Of a stretch of 34,432 bases of DNA, positions 25,093 through 31,978 are shown piece after piece. Within the stretch, counting starts at the first letter, position 1, and each line of letters starts with the position of its first letter. This DNA is from Caulobacter sp. HMWF025 (lineage in GTDB: Bacteria; Pseudomonadota; Alphaproteobacteria; Caulobacterales; Caulobacteraceae). The stretch is taken from positions 1 through 34,432 of the forward strand of contig NZ_QAII01000013.1 of the NCBI RefSeq assembly GCF_003060965.1, given 5' to 3'. The position numbers were made by a program, and so were the translations under genes. Below the pieces are notes generated by a model that saw only the letters and a program-made list of their open reading frames with translations, searched no databases and was not told the origin of the DNA.

Positions 25093-25391
25093 CCCTGCGC
25101 CCCCTCGCCCTTCTGACCCTCGCCGCCCTGACCCTGGCCGCGTGCGGCAAGCAGGCCGAACTCGAGCGTCCCGCCCCGATGTGGGACCCGGTCAAGAAGG
25201 CCGCCTTTGAAGCCCAGCGCCGCGCCGCCTCGGCCCAGGCCAACCAGCCCGCCCGGGCCGGTGGGACCCAGGAGATCATGGACCCGGCCTCCAGCAACCG
25301 CACCGTCCGCGCCGCGCCCCTGGCCGGCACGGCCCCCAACCCGTTCGGCGGTCCGTCGGCGGCAGGGTTCCCCGGCGCGACGCCCAACTGA
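25089..25391 (+). CDS. Small lipoprotein upstream of lysA (LptM-like)
   Basis: The protein has 100 residues. It begins with a lipoprotein signal peptide whose lipobox is LAAC at residues 16-19, followed by GKQAELERP. That CGxxxxLxxP pattern is like the LptM/YifL outer-membrane lipoproteins, which help disulfide rearrangement in LptD. The remaining 75 residues are Ala/Pro/Gln-rich and probably unstructured. In several proteobacteria a small lipoprotein gene of this type lies directly before lysA, as here. The ATG overlaps the argH stop (ATGA), and lysA starts ten bases after its stop. LptM is a likely but not certain identity. Confidence 0.75.
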   Translation: MTLRPLALLTLAALTLAACGKQAELERPAPMWDPVKKAAFEAQRRAASAQANQPARAGGTQEIMDPASSNRTVRAAPLAGTAPNPFGGPSAAGFPGATPN

Positions 25392-25401
25392 CGGCTCTGA
25401 C

Positions 25402-26667
25402 GTGAACCACTTCGAATACGGCCCCGAGGGCCTGACCTGCGAGGGCGTGCCCCTGGCGAGGATCGCGGCCGAGGTCGGTACGCCGGTCTATGTCTATTCC
25501 CGAGCCACCCTTGAACGGCACTTCACCGTGTTCCGCGACGCCCTGGAACTGGCCGGGGTCGCCGACCCGCTGATCGCCTATGCGGTCAAGGCCAACTCCA
25601 ATGTCGCGGTGCTCAAGGTTCTGGGCGAGCTCGGAGCCGGGGCCGATACGGTCTCGGAGGGCGAGGTCCGCCGCGCCCTGGCGGCCGGCATTCCGGCCGA
25701 GCGCATCGTCTTCTCGGGCGTCGGCAAGGCCCGGCGCGAGATCGAATTTGCCCTGCAGGCCGGGGTCGCCGAGATCAATGTCGAGTCCGAGCCCGAACTG
25801 AACCTGATCGCGGCCGTCGCCGCCGAGCTGGGGGTCCGGGCCAAGGTGGCCTTCCGGGTCAATCCGGATGTCGCGGCCGGCGGCCACGCCAAGATCGCCA
25901 CCGGCAAGGCCGAGAACAAGTTCGGCGTCTCGTTCGCTGAGGCCGCGCGCCTCTATGCCAATGCCAGCAACCACGCCGCCCTCGAGCCGGTCGGGGTGGC
26001 CTGCCACATCGGCAGCCAGATCACCGAGCTGGCCCCGATGCGGGCCGCCTTCAGCAAGATGCGGGGCCTCGTCGAGCAGTTGCTGGGCGAAGGCCTGTCG
26101 GTCGAGCGGCTGGACCTCGGCGGCGGTCTGGGCGTGCCCTATTTCAACCATCCCGAACCGCCCTCGCCGGCCGATTTCGCGGCCATGGTCGGCGAGGTCA
26201 CGGCCGGCCTGCCGGTCCGCCTGGCCTTCGAGCCCGGCCGGGTGATCGCCGCCAATGCCGGGGTGCTGGTCTCGGAAGTCATCCATATCCACGCGCGCCC
26301 GGAAGGCCGCAAGTTCCTGGTCATCGATGCGGCCATGAACGACCTGGTCCGCCCGGCCATGTACGACGCCTTCCACGACATCCGGCCGCTGACCAGGCGA
26401 GATGGCGAGGCGGTCTATGACGTGGTCGGTCCAGTCTGCGAGACCGGCGACACCTTCACGCGGGATCGCGCCTTGCCGCCGCTGGCGGCGGGCGATCTGG
26501 TGGCCTTCATGTCGGCCGGAGCCTATGGCGCGGCCATGGCCAGCGAATACAACACCCGCCCGCTGGTCCCCGAGGTGCTGGTCGACGGCGACCGCTTCGC
26601 CGTGATCCGCGCCCGCCCGACCTATGACGAGATGCTGGCCCGCGATCTGGTGCCGGACTGGGTGTAG
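25402..26667 (+). CDS. lysA: Diaminopimelate decarboxylase
   Basis: LysA makes lysine from meso-diaminopimelate with pyridoxal phosphate. The protein has 421 residues from GTG 25402. The PLP lysine is K63 in YAVKANSN. CHIGSQ (201-206), the phosphate-binding GGGLG (240-244), EPGR (277-280), and C346-E347 in GPVCETGDTF, which shapes the substrate pocket, are all as expected. It is the last gene of the argH-lipoprotein-lysA unit. The following 806 bases hold no gene, whereas lysA is often followed by other genes in close relatives. Confidence 0.98.
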   Translation: MNHFEYGPEGLTCEGVPLARIAAEVGTPVYVYSRATLERHFTVFRDALELAGVADPLIAYAVKANSNVAVLKVLGELGAGADTVSEGEVRRALAAGIPAERIVFSGVGKARREIEFALQAGVAEINVESEPELNLIAAVAAELGVRAKVAFRVNPDVAAGGHAKIATGKAENKFGVSFAEAARLYANASNHAALEPVGVACHIGSQITELAPMRAAFSKMRGLVEQLLGEGLSVERLDLGGGLGVPYFNHPEPPSPADFAAMVGEVTAGLPVRLAFEPGRVIAANAGVLVSEVIHIHARPEGRKFLVIDAAMNDLVRPAMYDAFHDIRPLTRRDGEAVYDVVGPVCETGDTFTRDRALPPLAAGDLVAFMSAGAYGAAMASEYNTRPLVPEVLVDGDRFAVIRARPTYDEMLARDLVPDWV

Positions 26668-26688
26668 CCCCCAGACCTGCCCCCACCT

Positions 26689-26779
26689 GACCTGCTGCGC
26701 AGGTCGTCCGCCCCCAGAGGGGGCGGATAAGTTCATCTTCCCCCTCCGGGGGAGGAGGATGCGCAGCATCCGGAGGGGG
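26689..26779. repeat. Cluster of nested REP-like hairpins
   Basis: Within 91 bases after lysA lie four hairpins with 3-base loops: GACCTGC/GCAGGTC (26689-26705), TCCGCCCCC/GGGGGCGGA (26707-26727), TCCCCC/GGGGGA (26739-26753), and GGATGC/GCATCC (26757-26771). A fifth, larger pairing, CCCCCTCCGG (26740-26749) with CCGGAGGGGG (26770-26779), encloses the fourth and competes with the third. Such clusters are typical of REP/BIME-type intergenic elements in high-GC bacteria. One could also terminate lysA transcription. Confidence 0.65.
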
Positions 26780-27473
26780 CAAGTGACGGCCTTCAGCCAG
26801 ACATGGGGTCTCGGCTTCACGCGGGCGGCCCGCTGAAGGGTGGGGAGGCGGCGGAGCGTCCGGGCCACGCCCGGAATAGCTTTTTGGAGTGGAGTACCGT
26901 TTCGGCCTGGGCCGGAGCGCTCCGCATGACCGATTTTCCGGTGAGCCTTCGGGGCGCGGGGTTTTAACCCGCTCCCGGCAGAGGCCCCCGACGGGCGGAA
27001 GGGATGACGCCCCTCCGGACCGTCCGGGCGATTTCAGCCCGGACCTGCTGCGCGTCGTCGCCGTGGCCGGGCCTTCCGTCGGCGGGTTGGTGACCGATTT
27101 TTCCCGGCGAGACCCTCTGGGGGACTTACACGCCTCGAACCGGTCCCCGCCGGGGACGACATCGACACCGGCCGACGGGCGCTTCCCGCTCGACCACCCC
27201 CACCGCGCATCAGGTCGCCGGCCGGACGCCCTCCCCTGCGACGGGGCGAGGAGAAGTATGCGGCCGGTCTGGCGGGGGCGGACAGGTTTTCGACCGTCAC
27301 GCCGGGTGGCGGTGCCAGGGCGTTGAAATGGCTCGGGATGCGGGGTGGTTATCCCCGTCGGAGAACGGGGATTGGCGGGGTTCGGAGGGCTGCAAGGTCT
27401 GTCCGAAGGCCCTCGCCGCCCGCAGCGCGACGCCGAAACATCACGCCTGCAGGGGCCCCGCCGGGACTAGGTC
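26780..27473. other. Gene-free structured tract between lysA and TonB-like gene
   Basis: I see no credible gene here; the open frames have no start context, and their translations are Arg/Pro-rich with no domain. It contains further hairpins: TCCGGGC/GCCCGGA (27023-27043), GTCCCC/GGGGAC (near 27142), and ATCCCCGT/ACGGGGAT (27351-27372). Two imperfect copies of TGACCGATTTT followed by a C/G-rich tail start at 26927 and 27091. A motif like that of the first REP hairpin (CCTGCTGCGC) recurs at 27044. It may be decayed repeats, degraded coding sequence, or a structured RNA. Confidence 0.4.
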
Positions 27474-27773
27474 CTAGCGGATGCGGATGCGGACCGGGAC
27501 TTCGATGAACGAGCCGGCGCGGCTCTTGCCGTCGGGGCCCAGCAGGTCGACCTGGAACTGGGCGGCCATCTTCAGGGCGGCGTCGCCGACGCCGAGTTCC
27601 GGATTGCTTTCGCCGAGCACGGTGCACGAGGTCAGGTGACCGTCGGACTTGACCAGGCAGTTCAGGACGGCGACGGCCTCACGCGGCTGCGACACCGGGG
27701 TCAGCAGGTCCGACGGGGCCTTGGCGGGCGCGGCGTTCGAGATCATGGCGGCGAGAACAAACGAAGCAATCAC
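27474..27773 (-). CDS. Short secreted TonB C-terminal-like protein
   Basis: The 99-residue protein has a short signal peptide (MIASFVLAAMISNAAPA) and then a single module resembling the TonB C-terminal domain, with C39 and C50 spaced by 11 (VLNCLVKSDGHLTSC) and the continuation VLGESNPELGVGDAALKMA. It lacks the membrane helix and Pro-rich linker of a true TonB. The same Cys spacing occurs in the modules of the larger proteins at 30603 and 31979. It probably sits in the periplasm with a disulfide bond, and its partner is unknown. Confidence 0.8.
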   Translation of the reverse strand: MIASFVLAAMISNAAPAKAPSDLLTPVSQPREAVAVLNCLVKSDGHLTSCTVLGESNPELGVGDAALKMAAQFQVDLLGPDGKSRAGSFIEVPVRIRIR

Positions 27774-27870
27774 GATAACGTCCTGTCATTCCTGGTCGAA
27801 ACCGTCGTGTCCGCGACGGTCCCAAAGTTCTGGTTCAGCGCCCCTCCCGCTGCCTGTGTCCCGATCCGGG

Positions 27871-29247
27871 TCAGACAGTGTGGGTCGCTTTCACCCTTTG
27901 CAGCCCCTGTGCCGCCAGCTCGGTGAGCGAGCGCAAGCCCAGCTCGGAAAACACATCGAACGCGCTGGCCAGGGCGACAGCGGCGCGGTCCAGCCGGCCG
28001 TCGTCGCGCCCGGTGATCTCGACGCGGGCCTCATAGAGGCGGGCGAGATTCAGCTGGGCGACGGCCCAGGCGGCCGGGTCGCGCGCGCCTGGACGCTCGG
28101 CCAGTTCGGACTTGAAGGCCATCTCGGCCGCATCCAGCACCGCCAGGTCGGCCGTCAGTTCGGCGCAGCGGGCCAGGCTGAGGGCGCGGTTGTTGGCCAC
28201 CACGGCGCGCAGGGCCAGGGCGGGCTGCACCTTCAGCACCTGGGTCGCCCGGTCATAGCAGGTCACGGCCTGTTCGAAGGCCCGTTCACTGGTCGTCGCC
28301 TCGCCCACGGCCTGCAGTCCGGCCCCCAGGGCTGCCTGCGACCGGGCCCAGTCCATCGGGCTGTGTTCCATCGACAGGGGCTCGAGCGCCGCCGTCAGGG
28401 CCTCGACCCCGTCAGCAATATTGGTCAGTTCGCCGTCCAGCTCGCCGAGCTGGACCAGGGCCGCGCCACGCAGGCCTTCCAGACGCGACCAGGCCAGGGG
28501 CTCGAAGTCGGGGTCCAGGGCGGCGGCCGCAGTCGTCGCCTCGCTGATGGCCAGATGGGCCAGGGTGCGATCGCGCAGACGGATCGAGCAGGTCAGGATC
28601 AGCTCGATGCGGGCCGCCCGCTGCTCGGCCAGCAGCAGCCGGGCCGAGCCGCCCTTGACGCGCTTGGCCGCGGCCAGGGCCCGCAGCGGGGCTTCAAAGC
28701 CCTGCACGGCCGCCAGGGCCCGGTCGAGATTGTTTTCCGCCAGGCCCGCGCGGCCGTCGAGGCCGGCGATCAGGGCCATGGCCAGGCCGCAACGCTGGCT
28801 GGGCGCGGTGCGGGCCAGGGTCAGGGCGGCCCCGGCCGCCGCATGCAGGCCCTCGTCGCCGAACAGGTCGGCTCCCAGGATGGCGAGAACCGCCTGCTCG
28901 CAGCGCGCCGCCGCCAGGGCGTCGGTCCGTTTTTCGGTCTCGAAGATCTTGCCGGCGGCCTCGGCGTGGGAGGCGGCCTTGCGCAGGGCGGCCGCATCGC
29001 CGGACCGTCGGGCCAGTTCACGCCAGACCACGGCCGCTTCCAGAAGGCGCGAGCCCCGGTCCTTGGTGCCGATCCGGCCGGCGGCCACATCGGCCGAGCG
29101 GGCCTCGTTGGTGAGCAGGCGAATGTCGAGCAGCTCCAGCAGAGAGGTATCCCCGCCGGTCAGCCCCTCGCGGTAGGACGCGCCCTTCGACTCCGCTCCG
29201 GTCTCGACACCGAACAGACGCTTCAGATCCCGACCGAACTCGAACAT
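27871..29247 (-). CDS. Helical-repeat protein of unknown function (TPR/SEL1-like)
   Basis: The 458-residue protein starts at ATG 29247 (MFEFGRDLKRLFG), with GGAG ten bases upstream. The rest is Ala/Leu/Arg-rich helices. Several near-periodic segments of about 35-40 residues (for example DALAAARCEQAVLAILGADLF, RAFEQAVTCYDRATQVL) look like tetratricopeptide or related repeats, but I cannot define each repeat with certainty. No signal peptide or membrane helix is present, so it is a cytoplasmic scaffold. The upstream region holds CtrA boxes, so it may be cell-cycle regulated. I do not recognise the gene and its partner is unknown. Confidence 0.75.
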   Translation of the reverse strand: MFEFGRDLKRLFGVETGAESKGASYREGLTGGDTSLLELLDIRLLTNEARSADVAAGRIGTKDRGSRLLEAAVVWRELARRSGDAAALRKAASHAEAAGKIFETEKRTDALAAARCEQAVLAILGADLFGDEGLHAAAGAALTLARTAPSQRCGLAMALIAGLDGRAGLAENNLDRALAAVQGFEAPLRALAAAKRVKGGSARLLLAEQRAARIELILTCSIRLRDRTLAHLAISEATTAAAALDPDFEPLAWSRLEGLRGAALVQLGELDGELTNIADGVEALTAALEPLSMEHSPMDWARSQAALGAGLQAVGEATTSERAFEQAVTCYDRATQVLKVQPALALRAVVANNRALSLARCAELTADLAVLDAAEMAFKSELAERPGARDPAAWAVAQLNLARLYEARVEITGRDDGRLDRAAVALASAFDVFSELGLRSLTELAAQGLQRVKATHTV

Positions 29248-29330
29248 CGATCCGTACTCCGACAAACCGTCCCGCACCGAGACGTCCGGTGGGGTTCAGC
29301 CTGACAGAAGCAAAGCCGGAGCCAACCGCT

Positions 29331-29356
29331 TTAACAAGTGGTTAAGAGGTATTTAC
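29331..29356. promoter_or_regulatory. Overlapping CtrA boxes
   Basis: TTAACAAGTGGTTAA (29331-29345) is a perfect TTAA-N7-TTAA. TTAAGAGGTATTTAC (29342-29356) overlaps it as TTAA-N7-TTAC. This is the site of CtrA, the master cell-cycle regulator of Caulobacter and relatives. Two more TTAACCAT sites lie at 29363-29370 and 29522-29529. The pair is 84 bases from the helical-repeat gene's start, so it could control that gene, the plus-strand gene, or both. Confidence 0.6.
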
Positions 29357-29435
29357 GAGGCGTTAACCATAGATAGTTGGATTTCGTTAACGCGGAGCGA
29401 TTTTTCCGGCGATTTCCGGCATTTGTGGCCCATTC

Positions 29436-29450
29436 TGGCACAGTTCTTGC
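29436..29450 (+). promoter_or_regulatory. Sigma-54 promoter
   Basis: TGGCAC (29436-29441), five bases, TTGC (29447-29450) match the sigma-54 -24/-12 consensus exactly, including the GG to GC spacing. It points to the plus strand with a start near 29462, about 180 bases before the RNase H-like gene. Sigma-54 promoters in Caulobacter drive late flagellar and stalk or pilus genes. An activator such as FlbD or TacA would be required. Confidence 0.65.
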
Positions 29451-29643
29451 CCGCGCCGGACGGCACCTTCCCGACCTTAACCAGCCCGCTTAAGATCCGG
29501 GTCATAGGTGTAAAAATGACGTTAACCATCAAATTTAACACCTCGTTTACTTTTCGTTCTCCAGCAAGGCCCTGAACGCTCGCCTGCTGCCGACCGAAAC
29601 GAAGCAGGCTAGAACGCTCAAGAGCCAACCCGGGACACCCGCC
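29451..29643. other. Leader between sigma-54 site and RNase H-like gene
   Basis: These 193 bases are unusually AT-rich and hold CtrA-type half sites: TTAA at 29477 and 29490 (N9), TTAACCAT at 29522, and TTAAC at 29535. Together with the boxes upstream they make this 396-base gap a likely regulatory hub. I see no credible gene in it. The minus-strand frame from 29652 to 29353 reads through the regulatory sites and has no domain. Confidence 0.5.
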
Positions 29644-30122
29644 ATGTCGCAAGTCACCCTCTGGATCGCCAGTGTCTGCCAGCCCGACCCGGGCTATGGC
29701 GGCTATGGTTTCGTGCGGATCGAGGGCGAGACGCGGGTGGGCCAGGCCGGCGGCGACCGGCGGACCACCGGCGTGAAGATGGCCCTGACCGGTCTGGTGC
29801 GAGCACTCGAATCCCTGGCCGAGACGCCGGCCGGGGCCCTCGTCACCTGAACGTCGCCGACCCCGACACGGCGCTGGGCCTGCGCCGTCTGCTGGCCGCC
29901 GACCCGGAGTTTGCGCCGGAAGACGAGACCGAGTTCTGGGCCCAGATCCTCACCCTGTCCAAGGCCCGGGCCGGCCGCATCGGCGTCGCCGCCCTGCCCG
30001 CCACGGCCCCGGCGGCCGGCTTCGTCAAGGCCTGGGCCGATTTCGGGGCCGATGCCGCCAAGACCCGCGGTGCCTTCAAGGCCGCGATCCCGCGACCCAA
30101 CCTGCTGAAGTTTCCGGTTTAG
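29644..30122 (+). pseudogene. RNase H-fold protein with frameshift and no catalytic residues
   Basis: The first frame (29644-29850) encodes 68 residues aligning with RNase HI strands 1-4: QVTLWIASVCQPDPGYGGYG against the usual QVEIFTDGSC..NPGPGGYG, and RRTTGVKMALTGLVRALESL against [20 protein letters not shown]. A stop then follows, and the next frame (from 29847) continues as LNVADPDTALGLRR to a TAG at 30120-30122, giving a 159-residue protein if one base were restored (ACCTGAAC instead of ACCCTGAAC). The three catalytic acids are replaced: A9 for D10, A47 for E48, A72 for D70. So it cannot be an active RNase H. The frameshift may be real, an assembly error, or a -1 recoding site. Confidence 0.65.
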
Positions 30123-30517
30123 GGCTTCACGGCAGCCGGCGGAACAATCGCAAAGCCCGGCACGGGGGCAAGCTCGACATGGCCGGAGTGATACATGTCC
30201 ATAAAGACCTGCCGCTCCTTCAGCTCCGCAACGGCGCAGGTCACCTGGTAACCGTCGATGATCGATCCGAACGGCCCGAGCCCATAGCTGCCCATCCGCT
30301 CGAAGGCCGGCGCAGCCCCGTCGCCGCAGCGCAGCCGTGCCAGATAGGCCCGCTGCCCCTCGGGCATGTCAGCCCGCACGGGGTTGTCGCGACTGCCGAG
30401 CGGCGAACGGGCCGCGATATTGACCTTGGCCTGCAGCGCCTTGCCCCGCAGTACGCCGCCCGAACCGGCACATCCCGACAGGGCCAGGGCAATGCCCAGC
30501 ACGACGATCATTCGCAT
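30119..30517 (-). CDS. Lipoprotein, unknown function
   Basis: This 132-residue protein has a lipobox LALSGC (lipidated Cys at residue 16). The mature part holds GSRDNPVRADMPEGQRAYLARL, then RCGDGAAPAFERMGSYGLGPFGSIIDGYQVTC with a pair of cysteines. The family is a conserved alphaproteobacterial lipoprotein whose role I cannot state. It is the last minus-strand gene after the paralogue at 30603 (85-base gap), and its stop overlaps that of the frameshifted RNase H-like gene. Confidence 0.8.
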   Translation of the reverse strand: MRMIVVLGIALALSGCAGSGGVLRGKALQAKVNIAARSPLGSRDNPVRADMPEGQRAYLARLRCGDGAAPAFERMGSYGLGPFGSIIDGYQVTCAVAELKERQVFMDMYHSGHVELAPVPGFAIVPPAAVKP

Positions 30518-30602
30518 AGCTTGCCCCCTACCGCTGATCAGACAGCCTCACCGGGTTCGGGGGCAGGATCAAGGCGCAGATCGAAGTCGATGCGCCCGGA
30601 TC

Positions 30603-31520
30603 CTACTGGCCCCAGTTGATATTGAAGGCGACACGCCGCACCAGTCGCAGGCGATCCACCAGAGCCAGGGTCGCCGCGATCTGGCCACGCGTGGCTCCCG
30701 GCCCGCCGCTGCGGGGCTTGGCGAGACAGGCCTGCAGACGTCCATCCTCCAGCCACCGGCAGGTCAGGGCTACGCCGGTGGGCGAAAGCTTGGCGGTGGA
30801 CACAGGCAAGGCCGGATCCTTCAACACAACGAAAGTCACCGGGGCATTGTCGACCCGTGTGATGAACGGCCTATCGTCGCGTACCTGAAACGACTGCACA
30901 GAGAGCGAAAACTGCACCTCGGGCGGCACGGGCGGCAGTTTTGCCCTGTAACCCCGGGCAGCCAGAGCCAGCGCGGCGGCCTCCAGACCCTGTCCCTGTG
31001 GACCAGCAGATTGCACGGTGCAGTCGGTGAGGGCCCCGCCGCCCGTGAGGGGGGTAAGGCAGGACAGGCTGGCCATCGCGATCGGGTCCGCCCCGGCCGG
31101 ACGATGGGCCTCAATGGCCTCACGTCCCGGCGACAGAACCGCATCACCGGGGGTGTATCCGTCCTGGACCACAAACCCGACCATGAAATGGGCCGGCCGG
31201 CCGGCCACGGCGGGCAGGACATCGGCACGGACCCGGGCGATCCGGGACAGATTCATCGCGCCCCGGCCGAACCCGTACCCCGCAGGCCCCTCGCCAACGA
31301 CCACACAATCCGTCAGGGCCCCGGTCGCGTTCGGAACGCAGCGCAGCCGCGCCCAACCATTGGCCTCCTCGCGCAGGGCCTTGCTGGGATAGAATTGGGA
31401 CGCACTGTCACCCAAGGGTTCGATCGGCGTATCGCCGGGTGGAGGTCCCTGCGCGAAGGCCGGGGACAATGCCCCCATGCCGGCGACCCATGCCAGGCCC
31501 AGAACGACGATCCGACGCAT
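30603..31520 (-). CDS. Secreted protein with three TonB C-terminal-like modules (copy B)
   Basis: Start ATG 31520 has GGGAG five bases upstream; the 305-residue protein has a signal peptide (to about residue 23). Three repeated modules each carry a Cys pair: C61/C72, C154/C167 and C254/C265. The first two have the TonB-C-like pattern L-x-C...L-T-D-C-x-V with GPAGYGFGRGA and GPQGQGLEAA. The C-terminus is LRLVRRVAFNINWGQ, nearly that of the paralogue at 31979. It is downstream of mgsA (64-base gap) on the same transcript. No TonB-type N-terminal anchor exists. Function unknown. Confidence 0.8.
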   Translation of the reverse strand: MRRIVVLGLAWVAGMGALSPAFAQGPPPGDTPIEPLGDSASQFYPSKALREEANGWARLRCVPNATGALTDCVVVGEGPAGYGFGRGAMNLSRIARVRADVLPAVAGRPAHFMVGFVVQDGYTPGDAVLSPGREAIEAHRPAGADPIAMASLSCLTPLTGGGALTDCTVQSAGPQGQGLEAAALALAARGYRAKLPPVPPEVQFSLSVQSFQVRDDRPFITRVDNAPVTFVVLKDPALPVSTAKLSPTGVALTCRWLEDGRLQACLAKPRSGGPGATRGQIAATLALVDRLRLVRRVAFNINWGQ

Positions 31521-31584
31521 GCCCGCTCCCAAGTTTGCTCCGGCAAACTCGAGTGTTCCGCAGCCTGGATCAAGCGCCCAGGGC

Positions 31585-31977
31585 TCAGAAGCCTTGGGCG
31601 ATCAGGTCGGCGGTGGCCGGATTGCAGGCAAACGGAATGTTGGCCAGGGTCGCCATGCGGATCAGCGCCTTGACGTCGACATCGTGCGGCTGCGGCGACA
31701 GCGGGTCGACGAAGAAGATCAGCACGTCCAGCCGCCCCTCGGCGATCAGGGCACCCAACTGCTGGTCACCGCCCAGCGGGCCGCTCTTGAAGCGGGTCAA
31801 ATCGAGGTCCGGCATGGCCTCCAGGATCCGCCCGCCGGTGGTGCCGGTGGCATAGAGCGTATTGCCCTCCAGAAACGCCCGGTGCGCCAGGGCCCAGGCG
31901 ACGAGGTCGGCCTTGCGGTCATCATGGGCCACGAGACCGATGGTACGGGGGCGGGAAGCAGACACTGGTTGGCGCAT
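31585..31977 (-). CDS. mgsA: Methylglyoxal synthase
   Basis: MgsA converts dihydroxyacetone phosphate into methylglyoxal and phosphate. The 130-residue protein has its usual residues: H18-D19 and K22 (AHDDRKADL), the GTTGGRI phosphate loop (45-51), D71 in [13 protein letters not shown]91, H98 and D101 in [18 protein letters not shown]. These match E. coli D71, H98 and D101 almost number for number. The ATG at 31977 is one base after the stop of the TonB-like paralogue, so translation is coupled. Why a toxic-metabolite enzyme sits among secreted paired-Cys proteins is unclear. Confidence 0.95.
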   Translation of the reverse strand: MRQPVSASRPRTIGLVAHDDRKADLVAWALAHRAFLEGNTLYATGTTGGRILEAMPDLDLTRFKSGPLGGDQQLGALIAEGRLDVLIFFVDPLSPQPHDVDVKALIRMATLANIPFACNPATADLIAQGF

Positions 31978-31978
31978 C

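Noticed and set aside
25276-26868. 530-residue minus-strand frame across lysA
   Set aside because: It is the antisense shadow of lysA in high-GC DNA; the plus strand has a full set of LysA motifs.
26889-27326. 145-residue plus-strand frame in the gene-free tract
   Set aside because: Arg/Pro/Gly-rich, no ribosome-binding site, no domain; likely chance in GC-rich sequence.
27649-29304. 551-residue plus-strand frame opposite the helical-repeat gene
   Set aside because: Gly/Gln/Arg-rich composition without a domain; it is antisense to a credible gene and covers its promoter end.
29353-29652. 99-residue minus-strand frame in the CtrA/sigma-54 region
   Set aside because: It reads through the regulatory sites, has no domain, and its composition does not fit the neighbours.
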